A stretch of DNA of 64,000 nt from Saprospiraceae bacterium (lineage in GTDB: Bacteria; Bacteroidota; Bacteroidia; Chitinophagales; Saprospiraceae). Where the stretch lies: contig JADKCC010000013.1 in NCBI GenBank assembly GCA_016714785.1, positions 122,125-186,124 of the forward strand, given 5' to 3'. Made by a program: the position numbers and the translations under genes. Below the pieces are notes generated by a model. The model was not told where the DNA came from and made no database searches. It saw only the letters and a list, made by a program, of their open reading frames with translations. Positions 18,601 to 25,949 of the stretch are shown here, piece by piece. Each line of letters opens with the position of its first letter. Position 1 is the first letter of the stretch.

Positions 18601-20298
18601 TAATGCAAATACTTCTATATCAAACATATCGGTATCTGTACATCCATTAATGTCAGTAACCGTTACAGTATAAGTATGTAGTCCCACAGCAGGCGAAACC
18701 GTTATAACATCCGTAACCTCACCGCTACTCCAAGAGTAAGTCCCTCCATTGGCACCTGTAGCGGTCAATGTTGCATCATCTCCAAAACAGATCAATCCAT
18801 CATCATCATTCTCAGCACTCATGTCAGTAACGGTAATGTCTGCGATAGGGAGATCAAATACTTCCACTGTGGTTTCAGTAGAAGCTGTGCAACCATTGAC
18901 ATCTGTGACAGTAACTGTATAGGTAGTCATCCCAACTGGTGGAAAATCATTGATAACAGCAGTAGTTCCCCCTGTATTCCAATTATAACTCGTACCTCCA
19001 GTTGCAGTTAATGTCACTTCATCATCAAAACAAAGCATACCATCATCATCTACATTACCACTCATCTCTGTAACCGCAATGGTAGCCATTGCAGCAGGAA
19101 ATACCTCAACAGACACAGTTTCAGAATCTGTACAACCATTGGTGTCGGTGATGGTAACCGTAAAAGTATAAGCACCAACTCCAAGCACTGGACTAATGTC
19201 TTCAGTTGTTTCTGTGGTACTCCATTCATAAGTTCCGCCTCCTGTAGCAGTGAGCATAATAGGATCATTTTCACATATATCTCCATCATTGTCAGAAATT
19301 CCACTTGTTTCAGCTATATCTATGCCAGCTGTAGGTAGCGGATTTACTACGATTTGTTGTTCTTCTGTGTCGGTACATCCATTAGAATCTGTTACCGTGA
19401 CTGTATAGGTTGTAGTGGATATAGGGGCGACCAAATTGATATCAGTATTAACACCATTGGACCAAGCATAAGTATTACCACCAGATGCAGTCAAAGTAGC
19501 TTGATCACCATTGCAAATTTCACCATCACCTGCGATACCACTGGTCTCGGATAAATTTATAGCTGCAGTTGGAAGTGGATTGACTATTACCATCACAGAT
19601 GAAGATGATGTACAACCAGTGTTATCTGTCACAGTAACGGTATATGTACCAGCATCAGCAGCCGAAACATTATTTAGTGTAAAACCCTGTGTAGTTTGCC
19701 CACTACTCCAGTCATAATTACTTACCGTTGCTCCACCAGTCAAGACTGGATTTGCAGTCAAAGTGATGTCTTCCCCTTCGCACAGCGTTCCATCTGTATT
19801 GTTCGTGGCACTAGACTCTACGATACCAATGGTAACAGAATTGGTATAGGCAGTGACTGTTAAATCAAAAGGTCCTGTATTGCCAGAAATTTTTATTAGG
19901 AATGTACCACCACCACAATATGGAGCAGGTATAGGTGATTGAACAGCACAGCTACTAATAAATTCAGCGGTAGCTCCTGGCACCCCTAAAAAGTTATAAC
20001 TGGCATTCTGTCCAGCTGGTATAGTGATTTGGTAGTAAAGGTCACCACCAGAAGTATTCCCAGAAACCATACCACCTGAAGTCAGAATTGTAGGTGTAGC
20101 ACAGTTTAAACTAAATATAGATGCATCAGAAACACTGTAATTAAAGTGTTGAATGTCTTGCTTATTAGTCTTAAAGTTTTCTAAGCATAAGTCAAATGTC
20201 AGATATTCGACATCTTTCCATACTGATGAAGCATCAACTGAAGAAGTGCAAATACTAAAGGTCAATAAAAGAAAAAAAGGTTGTAAAAACTTATTCAT
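12610..20298 (-). CDS. Giant modular surface adhesin with gliding-motility/T9SS C-terminal domain
   Basis: A 2562-residue secreted protein. Residues ~1-24 are a signal peptide. Residues ~156-745 are seven tandem ~84-residue PKD/Ig-like modules, each with 'GxICxGD..TLTATGG..Y.WS.G' and ending 'Y.VTVTD.NGCT'. About 854-953 is an SdrD B/Cna B-like domain (INGTVYIDLDANGTF). About 1522-2302 is a threefold ~263-residue super-repeat of PKD + FN3-like + third beta module. The final ~95 residues (FPNIINPTSSSGNREFRI...VYDRWGNLAF...GVFVYIFEM) are a CHU_C/gliding-motility-associated sorting domain, which directs type IX secretion and surface attachment. By analogy with SprB-like proteins it is a cell-surface adhesin. 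Paired Cys in most modules suggest disulphides. It is monocistronic with its own terminator. Confidence 0.93.
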   Translation of the reverse strand: MNKFLQPFFLLLTFSICTSSVDASSVWKDVEYLTFDLCLENFKTNKQDIQHFNYSVSDASIFSLNCATPTILTSGGMVSGNTSGGDLYYQITIPAGQNASYNFLGVPGATAEFISSCAVQSPIPAPYCGGGTFLIKISGNTGPFDLTVTAYTNSVTIGIVESSATNNTDGTLCEGEDITLTANPVLTGGATVSNYDWSSGQTTQGFTLNNVSAADAGTYTVTVTDNTGCTSSSSVMVIVNPLPTAAINLSETSGIAGDGEICNGDQATLTASGGNTYAWSNGVNTDINLVAPISTTTYTVTVTDSNGCTDTEEQQIVVNPLPTAGIDIAETSGISDNDGDICENDPIMLTATGGGTYEWSTTETTEDISPVLGVGAYTFTVTITDTNGCTDSETVSVEVFPAAMATIAVTEMSGNVDDDGMLCFDDEVTLTATGGTSYNWNTGGTTAVINDFPPVGMTTYTVTVTDVNGCTASTETTVEVFDLPIADITVTDMSAENDDDGLICFGDDATLTATGANGGTYSWSSGEVTDVITVSPAVGLHTYTVTVTDINGCTDTDMFDIEVFALPMPTITIAETSALLDNDGILCAGDDLTLTGVDADPMTMFEWTLPNGTVLMGNPLIITNIDNTFNGVFTVTADNNGCTNTAMVTITVSDPPDPVEIQFEGSGANFTVCQDEMFSLDATVGAGSGTYTYNWTLPNGSTQTGNPISFTADQALHQGTWNVTVTDNFGCTGTDNIQVTVDPAPPNNSCGTAIATTTGASGTNVCANTGGGCGANSESAVYYTYTVPMTGLTSLTVEVSAPHVVSVSTACGGGDCTQSQTIDCPTPGAVYYITVSSSEADEGNFNLTVREELQPSTINGTVYIDLDANGTFGGTDVGFDGAPIQLLQGCGAGGAVVATGTSGADGTFSFANVPPGSYLVQIQEGAPGSPTGSSSPKNCCLTVDPCMPATLVCDLGFPPPNCTSNPYSVDNFCEQAYDNPLCNLTVIGDFACGQNPSEQGPWSGISHCGGVYHNTSFYGFVAGTGSYQIQFTIFNCAGSGVQYGLMDVCSPGGPYVVCNGNANTGTVTVDASSLEPCKTYIFWIDGYSSSVCSYYINVTGNFNVCTIPAINDITIDSDCNPLCPLAGTLPVSVVSDPGPPSIENINGALLYWDITFPDGSTINELVTSIQDDGVTIDVPFTQPGEYEICVRSWHPCPAFSAPFCKKFTLENIPDTANEFKVCTGDFPWIGEFDDTGMEVKDIHGNQWAWQYGMEVTLASVRGGQFTYNTELTNDCGCRYTQQLRITEATAATGIDTLAVCQSQVPYTYNGLTFTQAVTDSLIKLNLTSKNGCDSLVSLTSKILNMDGAISDDCVQGGFELQYNMALQFINADRDSIKYVWKDAAGNVLTDNNSDPTNIVVTAVGTYTVEVTVFKYGTGCTFPKSRTIDLTGRLPLAPIDDNWPLKICENDNIATYNVVAPDPTLTYLWTVPATATKVMDDSTGTLIVRWNGPTGGDICVKARNLCGDGPTTCKTVVFVDQIDPNFSMATEVCKDNTTPITATSTHTATPVVYNWNFDGGSSANTNGTGPGPHNVSWNSVGPKTVSLTVTENGCTGDPITKPIEVSELPPPPIINCAGSTSTSVTFGWTAVLGATSYNVIVVSPAGISGTIDLTNNTYTVSGLALGASVTIQVVAVLDGPCGNVTSAAQTCTAQDCGTLPTITLSPIAPICLPGTVLNLDASLVTVTPTIPNSVGTFAVNGVAATTFNPTALGAGTHNILYTLTWNNARCSQSGSTQVVVNETPLSDFTVSPGGCVLDPVTVTYTGGTTGATYTWNFGPDVIGNYNGAGPHNVTWTNAGAKTITLTVAKNGCTSTVTTRNVTVNPVLANPQVSCADQRIDGVTFGWTSVPNASGYNIVVNIVGGANIFTGAVTGTMYDVPGLTVGTQVSITVTAISSNGCPNTTGSQTCIATSCPKAIFTFTKKVINECLYPSLGTIPLTYTIANNLPNEVPTVTWSSSSPSANSAIDNSVSPSTFDPQKAGVGPHTLVLTYQQKECIWKDSILITLKPKPVASFTMMDKICINESPTTVTYTGTATGGRVLTWDDGGATRSVLTPTSFGFAFPAAGSYTIGLTTTLNDCVSDLFTKSIVVEDFPATPVITCVESLDAITFSWTSVPCATEYDVLINGVLKGRQSTRTYTVNNLQEGEKIDLEVKAISTCECPIAPVSETCTAKACPPVVIVLTPGQANICLTPNVSKIPITPSITGETSDGKGIWSGVGVDQNGIFDPVVAGLGTHEITYSYKDSNCDFEEKTSITVNGLPIFDWENTQPNCYNDLTGGFIYTMKGGKEPYTFTIDGKAVGASPIKDITAGSHIFVVTDANGCSSSQSFAITVPSQPSFNITGPAIVNIKKQATHTLDLAGMAAYINKIDSVVWFWNGVRVCSGSLATCSSITNTPPVGPNSYVVTIYYNNGCKVVDDFSYVVTDTYITTFPNIINPTSSSGNREFRIFTNDPSLFVKKMRVYDRWGNLAFIAENFSASDPKGWNGTFGGADVVPGVFVYIFEMTSDSDDDIVETGDVTVVR
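13393..15735 (-). repeat. Threefold super-repeat inside the giant adhesin (PKD + FN3-like + third module)
   Basis: Three consecutive ~251-267-residue blocks begin at residues 1522, 1785 and 2052 (nucleotides 15735, 14946 and 14145). Each has the same order: a PKD-like module with 'Y.W.FG/DGG...G..T..LTV...GC', an FN3-like module with 'P.I.C......TF.WT.V..A..YNV.V...', a 'Q/E-TC-A..C' linker, and a module ending 'GTH.I.Y......C......I.V...P'. The DNA copies have diverged, so this is an old duplication. Confidence 0.8.
18064..19833 (-). repeat. Seven tandem Ig/PKD-like modules inside the giant adhesin
   Basis: Seven units of ~80-90 residues (residues ~156-745) share two cysteines, one in the 'LC/IC.GD' turn and one in 'NGCT'. 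Five copies in the middle are most alike and have an acidic 'NDDDG' turn that could bind calcium. Units 6 and 7 lack the 'TATGG..Y.WS' form and use 'WTLPNG' instead. Confidence 0.85.
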
Positions 20299-20633
20299 TC
20301 TTATGGTTTAAAATGGTTTCAATAATAAAATTTACTGAACATAAAATGCCCAGGACATCTAAAAATTTTATTCGTACGGAGGGAACCGCCTGGCTTTATA
20401 AAAGTAAGGTAGATATTACCTTTGCCGATGTAAAATTATATATAAGATACCATATAACAAAGATTTGTTATTATTTCGTTAACATATTTTTTATTTAATA
20501 CTACAATCAAAATCTGAAATATCGAAATATAACAAACTAAAATAAATAAAATCAAAAAAATATATTATAAAATTCGGTGGGCATGGTAATTATCTATAGA
20601 ATGCAGTATTAAATTTTTTTTTCCAAAAATTAA
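20299..20633. other. Leader/promoter region of the giant adhesin gene
   Basis: No protein-like ORF is convincing here. The stretch is AT-rich and must contain the adhesin promoter on the minus strand. A GC-richer patch at 20375-20395 (GGAGGGAACCGCCTGGC) could be part of the adhesin 5' leader. I could not fix a promoter. Confidence 0.4.
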
Positions 20634-20669
20634 AAAAGGCAGATCTCACGGGGATGAAATCTGCCTTTT
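20634..20669 (-). terminator. Intrinsic terminator of the 22-codon gene
   Basis: A perfect 11-bp stem (AAAAGGCAGAT / ATCTGCCTTTT) with a 14-base loop. On the minus strand it ends in a run of T. It starts 5 bases after the stop of the tiny ORF at 20675-20743. Confidence 0.85.
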
Positions 20670-20674
20670 GTGCT

Positions 20675-20743
20675 TTACGCCTCTTTGAGAATCTTGTCCC
20701 CAAACATGATGAGTACCATCAAGGCAATTGTGAATATGATCAT
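20675..20743 (-). CDS. Tiny 22-residue membrane peptide gene (new candidate)
   Basis: The ORF reads MIIFTIALMVLIMFGDKILK followed by EA and TAA. It has about 14 hydrophobic residues and then a short charged tail (GDKILKEA), so it is a probable single-span or membrane-surface peptide. It is flanked by a good Bacteroidota promoter (20811-20840) and a perfect terminator (20634-20669), which together define a ~175-base transcript with no other coding capacity. The 'hydrophobic-FG-DK-I..EA' pattern recalls the N-terminus of TatA, but the amphipathic helix of TatA is missing. It could be a small regulatory membrane peptide. A non-coding RNA that happens to contain the ORF is the alternative. Confidence 0.55.
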   Translation of the reverse strand: MIIFTIALMVLIMFGDKILKEA

Positions 20744-20810
20744 GGGTTAAAATTTACAGTAAATGTACAGTGTTTCTTTAAATTTGTCAAGTCTTGGGTC
20801 AAAATTTTGG

Positions 20811-20840
20811 CAAAATTACGACAAGTTTAACACATTACAA
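20811..20840 (-). promoter_or_regulatory. Promoter of the 22-codon gene
   Basis: On the minus strand TTG (complement of 20838-20840) is followed after 19 bases by TAATTTTG (complement of 20811-20818). This is an exact match to the Bacteroidota pattern TTG-N19-TAnnTTTG. It lies about 68 bases before the ATG at 20743. Confidence 0.6.
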
Positions 20841-21066
20841 TAAATTATAATATAAAATAATTAGCCTATGTATAATTTATTATTCATCATGTATTTGGCA
20901 CATATTTTGTACCATCTAAAATGGTATAAGCTAAATAATTTTAAAATAAAACTAAGCCTTTTGCTTTCAAATGAATAATATTATCTTATACTTTCATAAG
21001 TTTTAATGATACCATTTGAAAAAAATGATTATTTTTGCACCAAGTTTCAAAACAATTCCGATTTAT

Positions 21067-22383
21067 ATGTTAATTAGATTATTTATTCCCCTATTGATAA
21101 TTCTGTTTGTAATAGGCTGTGCACATGAAGAACTTTCTGTTACAGATAAAGACCTTCACTTGATGATAAGTGATAAAGATAAATATATTATCCCTGATGA
21201 AACTGATTATGCAGCTATCCCGCAGTCAGCTGTAAATCCTCTAACGGCAGAAAAAATAGCATTAGGTAAATTATTATTTTTTGAGCCAGCATTTGCCAAC
21301 CAATCTAAAAGATTTGACCAGAAATTTACGTTCACATGTAGTAGTTGTCATGTACCAGAATCAGGGTTTAGACCAGGTAGGATGCAAGGCATTGCTGATG
21401 GTGGTGTAGGCTTCGGACGTAAGGGAGAAAGCCGGTTTAAATATCCATTATATCATAATGACAGTATAGATGCACAAGGAGCTAGACCATTGGTAACACT
21501 TAATGTTGCGTACGTCGAAAACACCATGTGGAATGGTTCTTTTGGTTCTGATGGACCCAATGCAGGAACAGAAGATATGTGGGGCGTATTTGATCCGGGT
21601 ACCGCTAGAAATCACGAAAAATTAGGTGCTTTGGAAGGTCAAAACATTGAAGGACTTATAACTCACCGTATGAACTACACCAAAGAAATCATAGAAGCAG
21701 CAGGTTATAAAGAGTTATTTGATAAGGCATTTCCTGACATGCCAGAATCAGAGAGATATTCTCGTAAAGGGGCTAGTTTTGCTATTTCGGCTTACCTTAG
21801 GCAAAATCTAACCAATCAAGCACCATTCCAAAAATGGCTCAAAGGGGATGAAAAGGCCATGACCGAACAACAGAAAAAAGGAGCGCTATTGTTTTTTGGC
21901 AAAGCAGGCTGTAATGGCTGTCATTTTGAAAAAAATCTTGGTTCTATGCGATTTGAAGCCCTAGGAGTTGATGACTTGTACGAACATGGTGGCCTTAAGA
22001 CTGGTCCAAATGATAGAAGAAATTTAGGCCGAGGTGGATTCACAGGAAGGTCAGAAGATATGTTTAAGTTCAGAACACCACAATTGTATAATCTAGGAGA
22101 TTCAGGACCTTATTTCCATGGTGGTAGCATGGAGACACTAGAAGATGTGGTGAGATATTTTAATAATGGTAAAAAACAAAACCAAAGAGTACCAGATAAC
22201 CAATTGTCCACATTTATCAAACCCTTAGGTCTGACAGAACAAGAAATCAAAGATCTGACAGAGTTTTTGGCAAATGGACTTAAAGATCCTAATCTAAAGC
22301 GATATGTACCCGAAAGTGTGTTGTCTGGATTGTGTTTTCCAAATAATGATCCAGCGTCTAAAATAGATATGGGTTGTAATTGA
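21067..22383 (+). CDS. Di-haem cytochrome c peroxidase (MauG/CcpA family) lipoprotein
   Basis: A periplasmic or outer-membrane-anchored di-haem peroxidase of 438 residues from the ATG at 21067. The frame is open back to a TTG at 21016, but MLIRLFIPLLIILFVIGC is a standard lipoprotein signal with the lipid-bearing Cys at position 18, which favours the later start. Two c-haem sites are present: CSSCH (shortly after FDQKFTFT) and CNGCH (about 190 residues later). Family segments PLVTLNVAY and FRTPQLYNLGDSGPYFHGGS contain ligand and active-site residues. It probably reduces hydrogen peroxide using periplasmic electrons, or oxidises another substrate as MauG does. It is monocistronic and shares a two-way terminator with mqnE. 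Confidence 0.93.
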   Translation: MLIRLFIPLLIILFVIGCAHEELSVTDKDLHLMISDKDKYIIPDETDYAAIPQSAVNPLTAEKIALGKLLFFEPAFANQSKRFDQKFTFTCSSCHVPESGFRPGRMQGIADGGVGFGRKGESRFKYPLYHNDSIDAQGARPLVTLNVAYVENTMWNGSFGSDGPNAGTEDMWGVFDPGTARNHEKLGALEGQNIEGLITHRMNYTKEIIEAAGYKELFDKAFPDMPESERYSRKGASFAISAYLRQNLTNQAPFQKWLKGDEKAMTEQQKKGALLFFGKAGCNGCHFEKNLGSMRFEALGVDDLYEHGGLKTGPNDRRNLGRGGFTGRSEDMFKFRTPQLYNLGDSGPYFHGGSMETLEDVVRYFNNGKKQNQRVPDNQLSTFIKPLGLTEQEIKDLTEFLANGLKDPNLKRYVPESVLSGLCFPNNDPASKIDMGCN

Positions 22384-22557
22384 GATTAGAAGTAATTGAA
22401 TAAAAGTATGTTTAAATTTTTATTGCCTTATAATCAATAACTTATGTACCTTACTTCAAAATAATCTCACCGTTTAGTTCACTAAACTCTTTAATTCTTT
22501 TATCGTCAAAACCATAATCTATTGATTAGCAACTAAGAAAATTTTTAAACATACTCT
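22384..22557. other. Short spacer after the peroxidase gene
   Basis: No gene is seen. The stretch is AT-rich and leads into the strong two-way terminator at 22558-22601. Confidence 0.4.
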
Positions 22558-22601
22558 AAACTAAAAAAGCCACAGTATATTAACTGTGGCTTTTTTAGTT
22601 T
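22558..22601. terminator. Two-way intrinsic terminator between peroxidase and mqnE genes
   Basis: A perfect 19-bp stem (left arm 22558-22576, core AAAAAAGCCACAGT; right arm 22583-22601) with a 6-base loop ATATTA. A-run and T-run flanks make it work in both directions between two convergent genes. Confidence 0.92.
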
Positions 22602-22658
22602 TGCTATTAATTTTTATTTTATCAATTAGAAGCTTAGGTATAAGTTGACAATTGAGAA

Positions 22659-23858
22659 TTAATTGCCTATTACTGGTAAAGATAGATACCCTTTATACTC
22701 ATGGTCAGAATCAAAAGCCACATCGGTATAATCCTGAACTACATTGTATAAAGTATCTCTTTCTATTGGTCTGCGTCCTACCCTCTTGATCATCTGTACC
22801 AATTGTTCTGTACTTAATGCCGGATTTTGTTCTTCCGAACCTGCCATTGAGTAAATTTTGGTAGTATCATCTATAGTACCATCTATATCATCCACTCCAA
22901 AAGCAAGTGACAATTGAGCCATGTCCCTGCCGATCATAGGCCAATAAGCTTTGATATGGTCAAAATTATCTAAGTATATTCTGGAAATGGCATAATTTCT
23001 TAAATCTTCAATGACAGACACTTCAGGTAAATGAGACAATTGATTATTTTCGTTTCTAAATTTAAGTGGTATAAATGTTTGAAAGCCACCTGTTTTGTCT
23101 TGCAGTTGTCGCAATTGATCTAAATGATCTACTCGATGCCAAAAACTTTCTATATGACCATACAGCATCGTTGCATTTGACTTGCAGCCCAATTCATGCC
23201 ATACTTCATGAATACGAAGCCACTGCTCACCGCTGCATTTCCCTCCAGCTATTTGATCTCTGATCTCGGGATGAAAAATCTCAGCTCCACCACCAGGCAT
23301 GGAGTCTAGACCTGATTGCAACATCAACTTCATGCCATCTTCGTATGAAAGTTTATCTTTTTTGAAAATGTAATGATACTCTACAGGTGTCAATGCCTTC
23401 ACATGTAAATCAGGTCTATGAGCCTTGATGGCACTAAAGAGTGTACTATAAAATTTCACATCATATTGCGGCAAAACACCACCCACTAGGTGGACCTCAG
23501 TCACAGGCTTGTCATCATAACTTTTGACGATATCCATAATTTCATCATGTGTATATTCCCATCCTTCTTCCCTTTTTTTTATCAATCGTGAGTACGAACA
23601 AAAAGTGCAGGTGTAAAGACAGATATTGGTAGGTTCAATATGAAAATTACGATTAAAATAAGTATTATCACCATGTTTACGCTCCCGAATAAGATTGGCA
23701 AGACTACCTAGATATGATAAACTACCCTGCTCGTATAGCATTAAAGCGTCATCATTGGATATCCTTTGCTGATCTACGACTTTTATGGCAATATCCCTCA
23801 GTTCGTTGGAGAGTTTGGGATCATTGATGACAATATCTAAGTCACTTATTATATTCAT
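22659..23858 (-). CDS. mqnE: Aminofutalosine synthase (radical SAM)
   Basis: A 399-residue radical SAM enzyme that joins 3-[(1-carboxyvinyl)oxy]benzoate to SAM to give aminodeoxyfutalosine in the alternative (futalosine) menaquinone route. The cluster motif is CLYTCTFC (CxxxCxxC), preceded by NFHIEPTNI. LDSMPGGGAEIFHPEIRDQI and SNATMLYGHIE are typical of MqnE and distinguish it from MqnC. The frame is open to 23942, but the extra N-terminal 28 residues (MCFFLVNTDD...) are not family-like, so the ATG at 23858 (MNIISDLDIV) is chosen. No other menaquinone gene lies in the window. The gene implies menaquinone-based respiration. Confidence 0.94.
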   Translation of the reverse strand: MNIISDLDIVINDPKLSNELRDIAIKVVDQQRISNDDALMLYEQGSLSYLGSLANLIRERKHGDNTYFNRNFHIEPTNICLYTCTFCSYSRLIKKREEGWEYTHDEIMDIVKSYDDKPVTEVHLVGGVLPQYDVKFYSTLFSAIKAHRPDLHVKALTPVEYHYIFKKDKLSYEDGMKLMLQSGLDSMPGGGAEIFHPEIRDQIAGGKCSGEQWLRIHEVWHELGCKSNATMLYGHIESFWHRVDHLDQLRQLQDKTGGFQTFIPLKFRNENNQLSHLPEVSVIEDLRNYAISRIYLDNFDHIKAYWPMIGRDMAQLSLAFGVDDIDGTIDDTTKIYSMAGSEEQNPALSTEQLVQMIKRVGRRPIERDTLYNVVQDYTDVAFDSDHEYKGYLSLPVIGN

Positions 23859-24024
23859 TAATACTAAATTATAGATAAAAAGTAGAAAATACAATGAAGA
23901 TATTTGGTAAACATCATCAGTATTAACTAAGAAAAAACACACAAAATTAAAATTTGATGCGTAATCCGACGACTTTTATTAAATAAACCTTTTTCTTTAC
24001 GGTATCAAATGGAATTTTAAGAAA

Positions 24025-24915
24025 ATGTTGTCCATCGTAATACCTATATACAATCAGGATGTACGTCCATTGGTAACGACGCTGATGAAACAGTGTAATA
24101 AACTGAATATCAACTATCAAATCTTATGTTTTGACGATATGTCTGCGCAGAAGTATAAAGACATGAACAAGGAACTGGCCTTTAGAATCAATGTCAATTA
24201 TACTGAAATGGCAGAAAATTTGGGTCGCAGTAAGATCAGAAATTGGTTAGGTAAAGCTGCTTTTTTCGAATATATACTATTTCTAGATGGAGATAGTACA
24301 GTTAAAAATAAAGATTTTATTAAAAAATATGTAGATCATTTACCTACTGAAACTGTCATTTATGGAGGCAGAAAATATGCCCCTAAAAAGCCAAGGGCCA
24401 AAAAGAAAATCCTTCATTGGGAATATGGCAGTAAAAGAGAAGCATTGCCTGCTAAAAAAAGGAAGAAAGATCCATATCTCAACTTTCAATCAAATAATTT
24501 TTTGATACCTGAAAAAATATTTAAAAACCATTTATTTGATGACCGTGTGAATGGATATGGGTATGAAGATTTATTGTATGCATTCGATCTACAAAAAGCA
24601 GGTATTCCTGTCTGGCATATTGACAATCCTGTAATTCATGATGGATTAGAATTGAATCACATATTCATGCAAAAAACTGAAAACGCAATCAAGAATTTAG
24701 TAACTCTATACAAGGAAAATAAAATACCGAGTACAAGATTGATCAAAAGTTATGAAAAATTAAAAAATTACAACTTACTAAACTCTTTTGTTTGGACATA
24801 TAACAAAATGGCAGATAAAATAAAAGGGAGTATTATGTCAGACAAACCTTCTATTATATATTTCAATACTTGGAAATTGAAATTATTTATTGATTATATT
24901 TCAAAAGACAAATAA
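24025..24915 (+). CDS. Family 2 glycosyltransferase
   Basis: A 296-residue GT-A-fold glycosyltransferase. The N-terminus LSIVIPIYNQDVRPLV is the usual GT2 start. FLDGDST near residues 87-92 is the metal/nucleotide-sugar DXD-type motif. NGYGYEDLLYAFDLQKAG (about 171-188) matches the galactosyltransferase C-terminal segment that carries the catalytic acid. No membrane helix is seen, so it is cytoplasmic or peripheral. The acceptor is unknown. Capsule, LPS or glycoprotein sugars are possible. The remains of an Rpn-type nuclease gene start 5 bases after the stop. Confidence 0.9.
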   Translation: MLSIVIPIYNQDVRPLVTTLMKQCNKLNINYQILCFDDMSAQKYKDMNKELAFRINVNYTEMAENLGRSKIRNWLGKAAFFEYILFLDGDSTVKNKDFIKKYVDHLPTETVIYGGRKYAPKKPRAKKKILHWEYGSKREALPAKKRKKDPYLNFQSNNFLIPEKIFKNHLFDDRVNGYGYEDLLYAFDLQKAGIPVWHIDNPVIHDGLELNHIFMQKTENAIKNLVTLYKENKIPSTRLIKSYEKLKNYNLLNSFVWTYNKMADKIKGSIMSDKPSIIYFNTWKLKLFIDYISKDK

Positions 24916-24920
24916 TTTCT

Positions 24921-25875
24921 GCCAAGGATACCAACCTTAATAATCCACACGATAAGTTTGTCAAAGAAATGTTTGCCAACAAAGAGATGGCTATCGCATT
25001 TTGAATACTTATTTGCCTAAGGATTTAAAAGACACATTGGATATTCAGTCTATGGAATATAGCAACACATCATTTATTTCTCCAGAGCTAAAAAAAACAT
25101 TTTCTGATGTCATTCTAAAGATTCAGCTCAAAGAAATGATCGATAAGTCGAATTATATTTCATTGCTGATAGAACATAAATCATCTCCTTCAGAATACAT
25201 ATTCTTCCAATTATTAGGTTATCTCGCCAATGGCTATCTGACCCAACTAAAAAATAAGTCTGACCTACATCCGATCATCCCTATCATATACTATCAAGGT
25301 GAAAAAGAATGGAAAGTCAAAAATATCAATCATGTTTTTGATGACTATCCCGAATCTATTAAAAAATATTTGCCCGACTTTCGGTACATTTTTGTGGCAT
25401 TGCATCAAATGTCAGAAGAATCACTTTTAGAACTTAGAAATAGCATGCTATATTCAGCTTTGATGCTACAAATGCATCATTTCGAACCTATAAAAATGAT
25501 AGCTCAATTTGAAAAAAATCATCACTTCATTTCCAACAAATGTATCTAGGAACTTTCTAACAAGTATGATTGTTTACAGTATATCTGTCTCAGAATTGGG
25601 AAGAGATGACATTATAAAAGTAATGAGCAATGTTAAAGTAAATAAAAATTTAAAATCAGAGTTTATGAGTACTTATGATCAAATAGTTCAATATGGTGAA
25701 AAACGTGGTGAAAAACGTGGTATAAAGCTTGGCGAACTAAATAGCAAAATTAAAGTAATACTTAATGCTTATGATAAATAACATCAAAATAGAAGTGATA
25801 GCTAATATTACTAATATGGCTTTGGATCAAGTAAAAAAAATACTTATAGAAAATGGTAGAACGGTTAATGAGTAA
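24921..25875 (+). pseudogene. Rpn-family PD-(D/E)XK nuclease, broken in at least three pieces
   Basis: The readable protein is DTNLNNPHDKFVKEMFANK..AIAF | LNTYLPKDLKDTLDI...FSDVILKIQLK...ISLLIEHKSSPSEYIFFQLLGY | VYSISVSELGRDDIIKVM...EKRGEKRGIKLGELN. This is the Rpn/transposase-31 family: recombination-promoting DNA endonucleases with the D...ExK site seen here in FSDVILK and IEHKS. The first junction (~25000) needs one more T in a run of four. A second shift lies near 25540-25560 and a third near 25770. No start codon is available, and the head abuts the glycosyltransferase stop. It is either a decayed mobile nuclease or a gene with homopolymer errors. Confidence 0.85.
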
Positions 25876-25949
25876 TACTTTGTTTTCTACACTCTCTTAT
25901 TTTCAAACAATAATTTTAAATTTGACACTTATCCAACACCACCAATATA

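Noticed and set aside
18064..19833. Regularly spaced repeats considered as a CRISPR array
   Set aside because: The period is ~250 bases and the repeats translate into Ig/PKD modules in one long frame.
20313..20498. A 61-codon plus ORF upstream of the adhesin gene
   Set aside because: No homology, no promoter, and it lies in the adhesin leader on the opposite strand.
20675..20743. Calling the 22-residue peptide TatA
   Set aside because: It lacks the amphipathic helix and the length of TatA; only the membrane-FG-hinge pattern is similar.
22659..23858. Assignment as MqnC (dehypoxanthine futalosine cyclase)
   Set aside because: LDSMPGGGAEIF and SNATMLYGHIE fit MqnE better.
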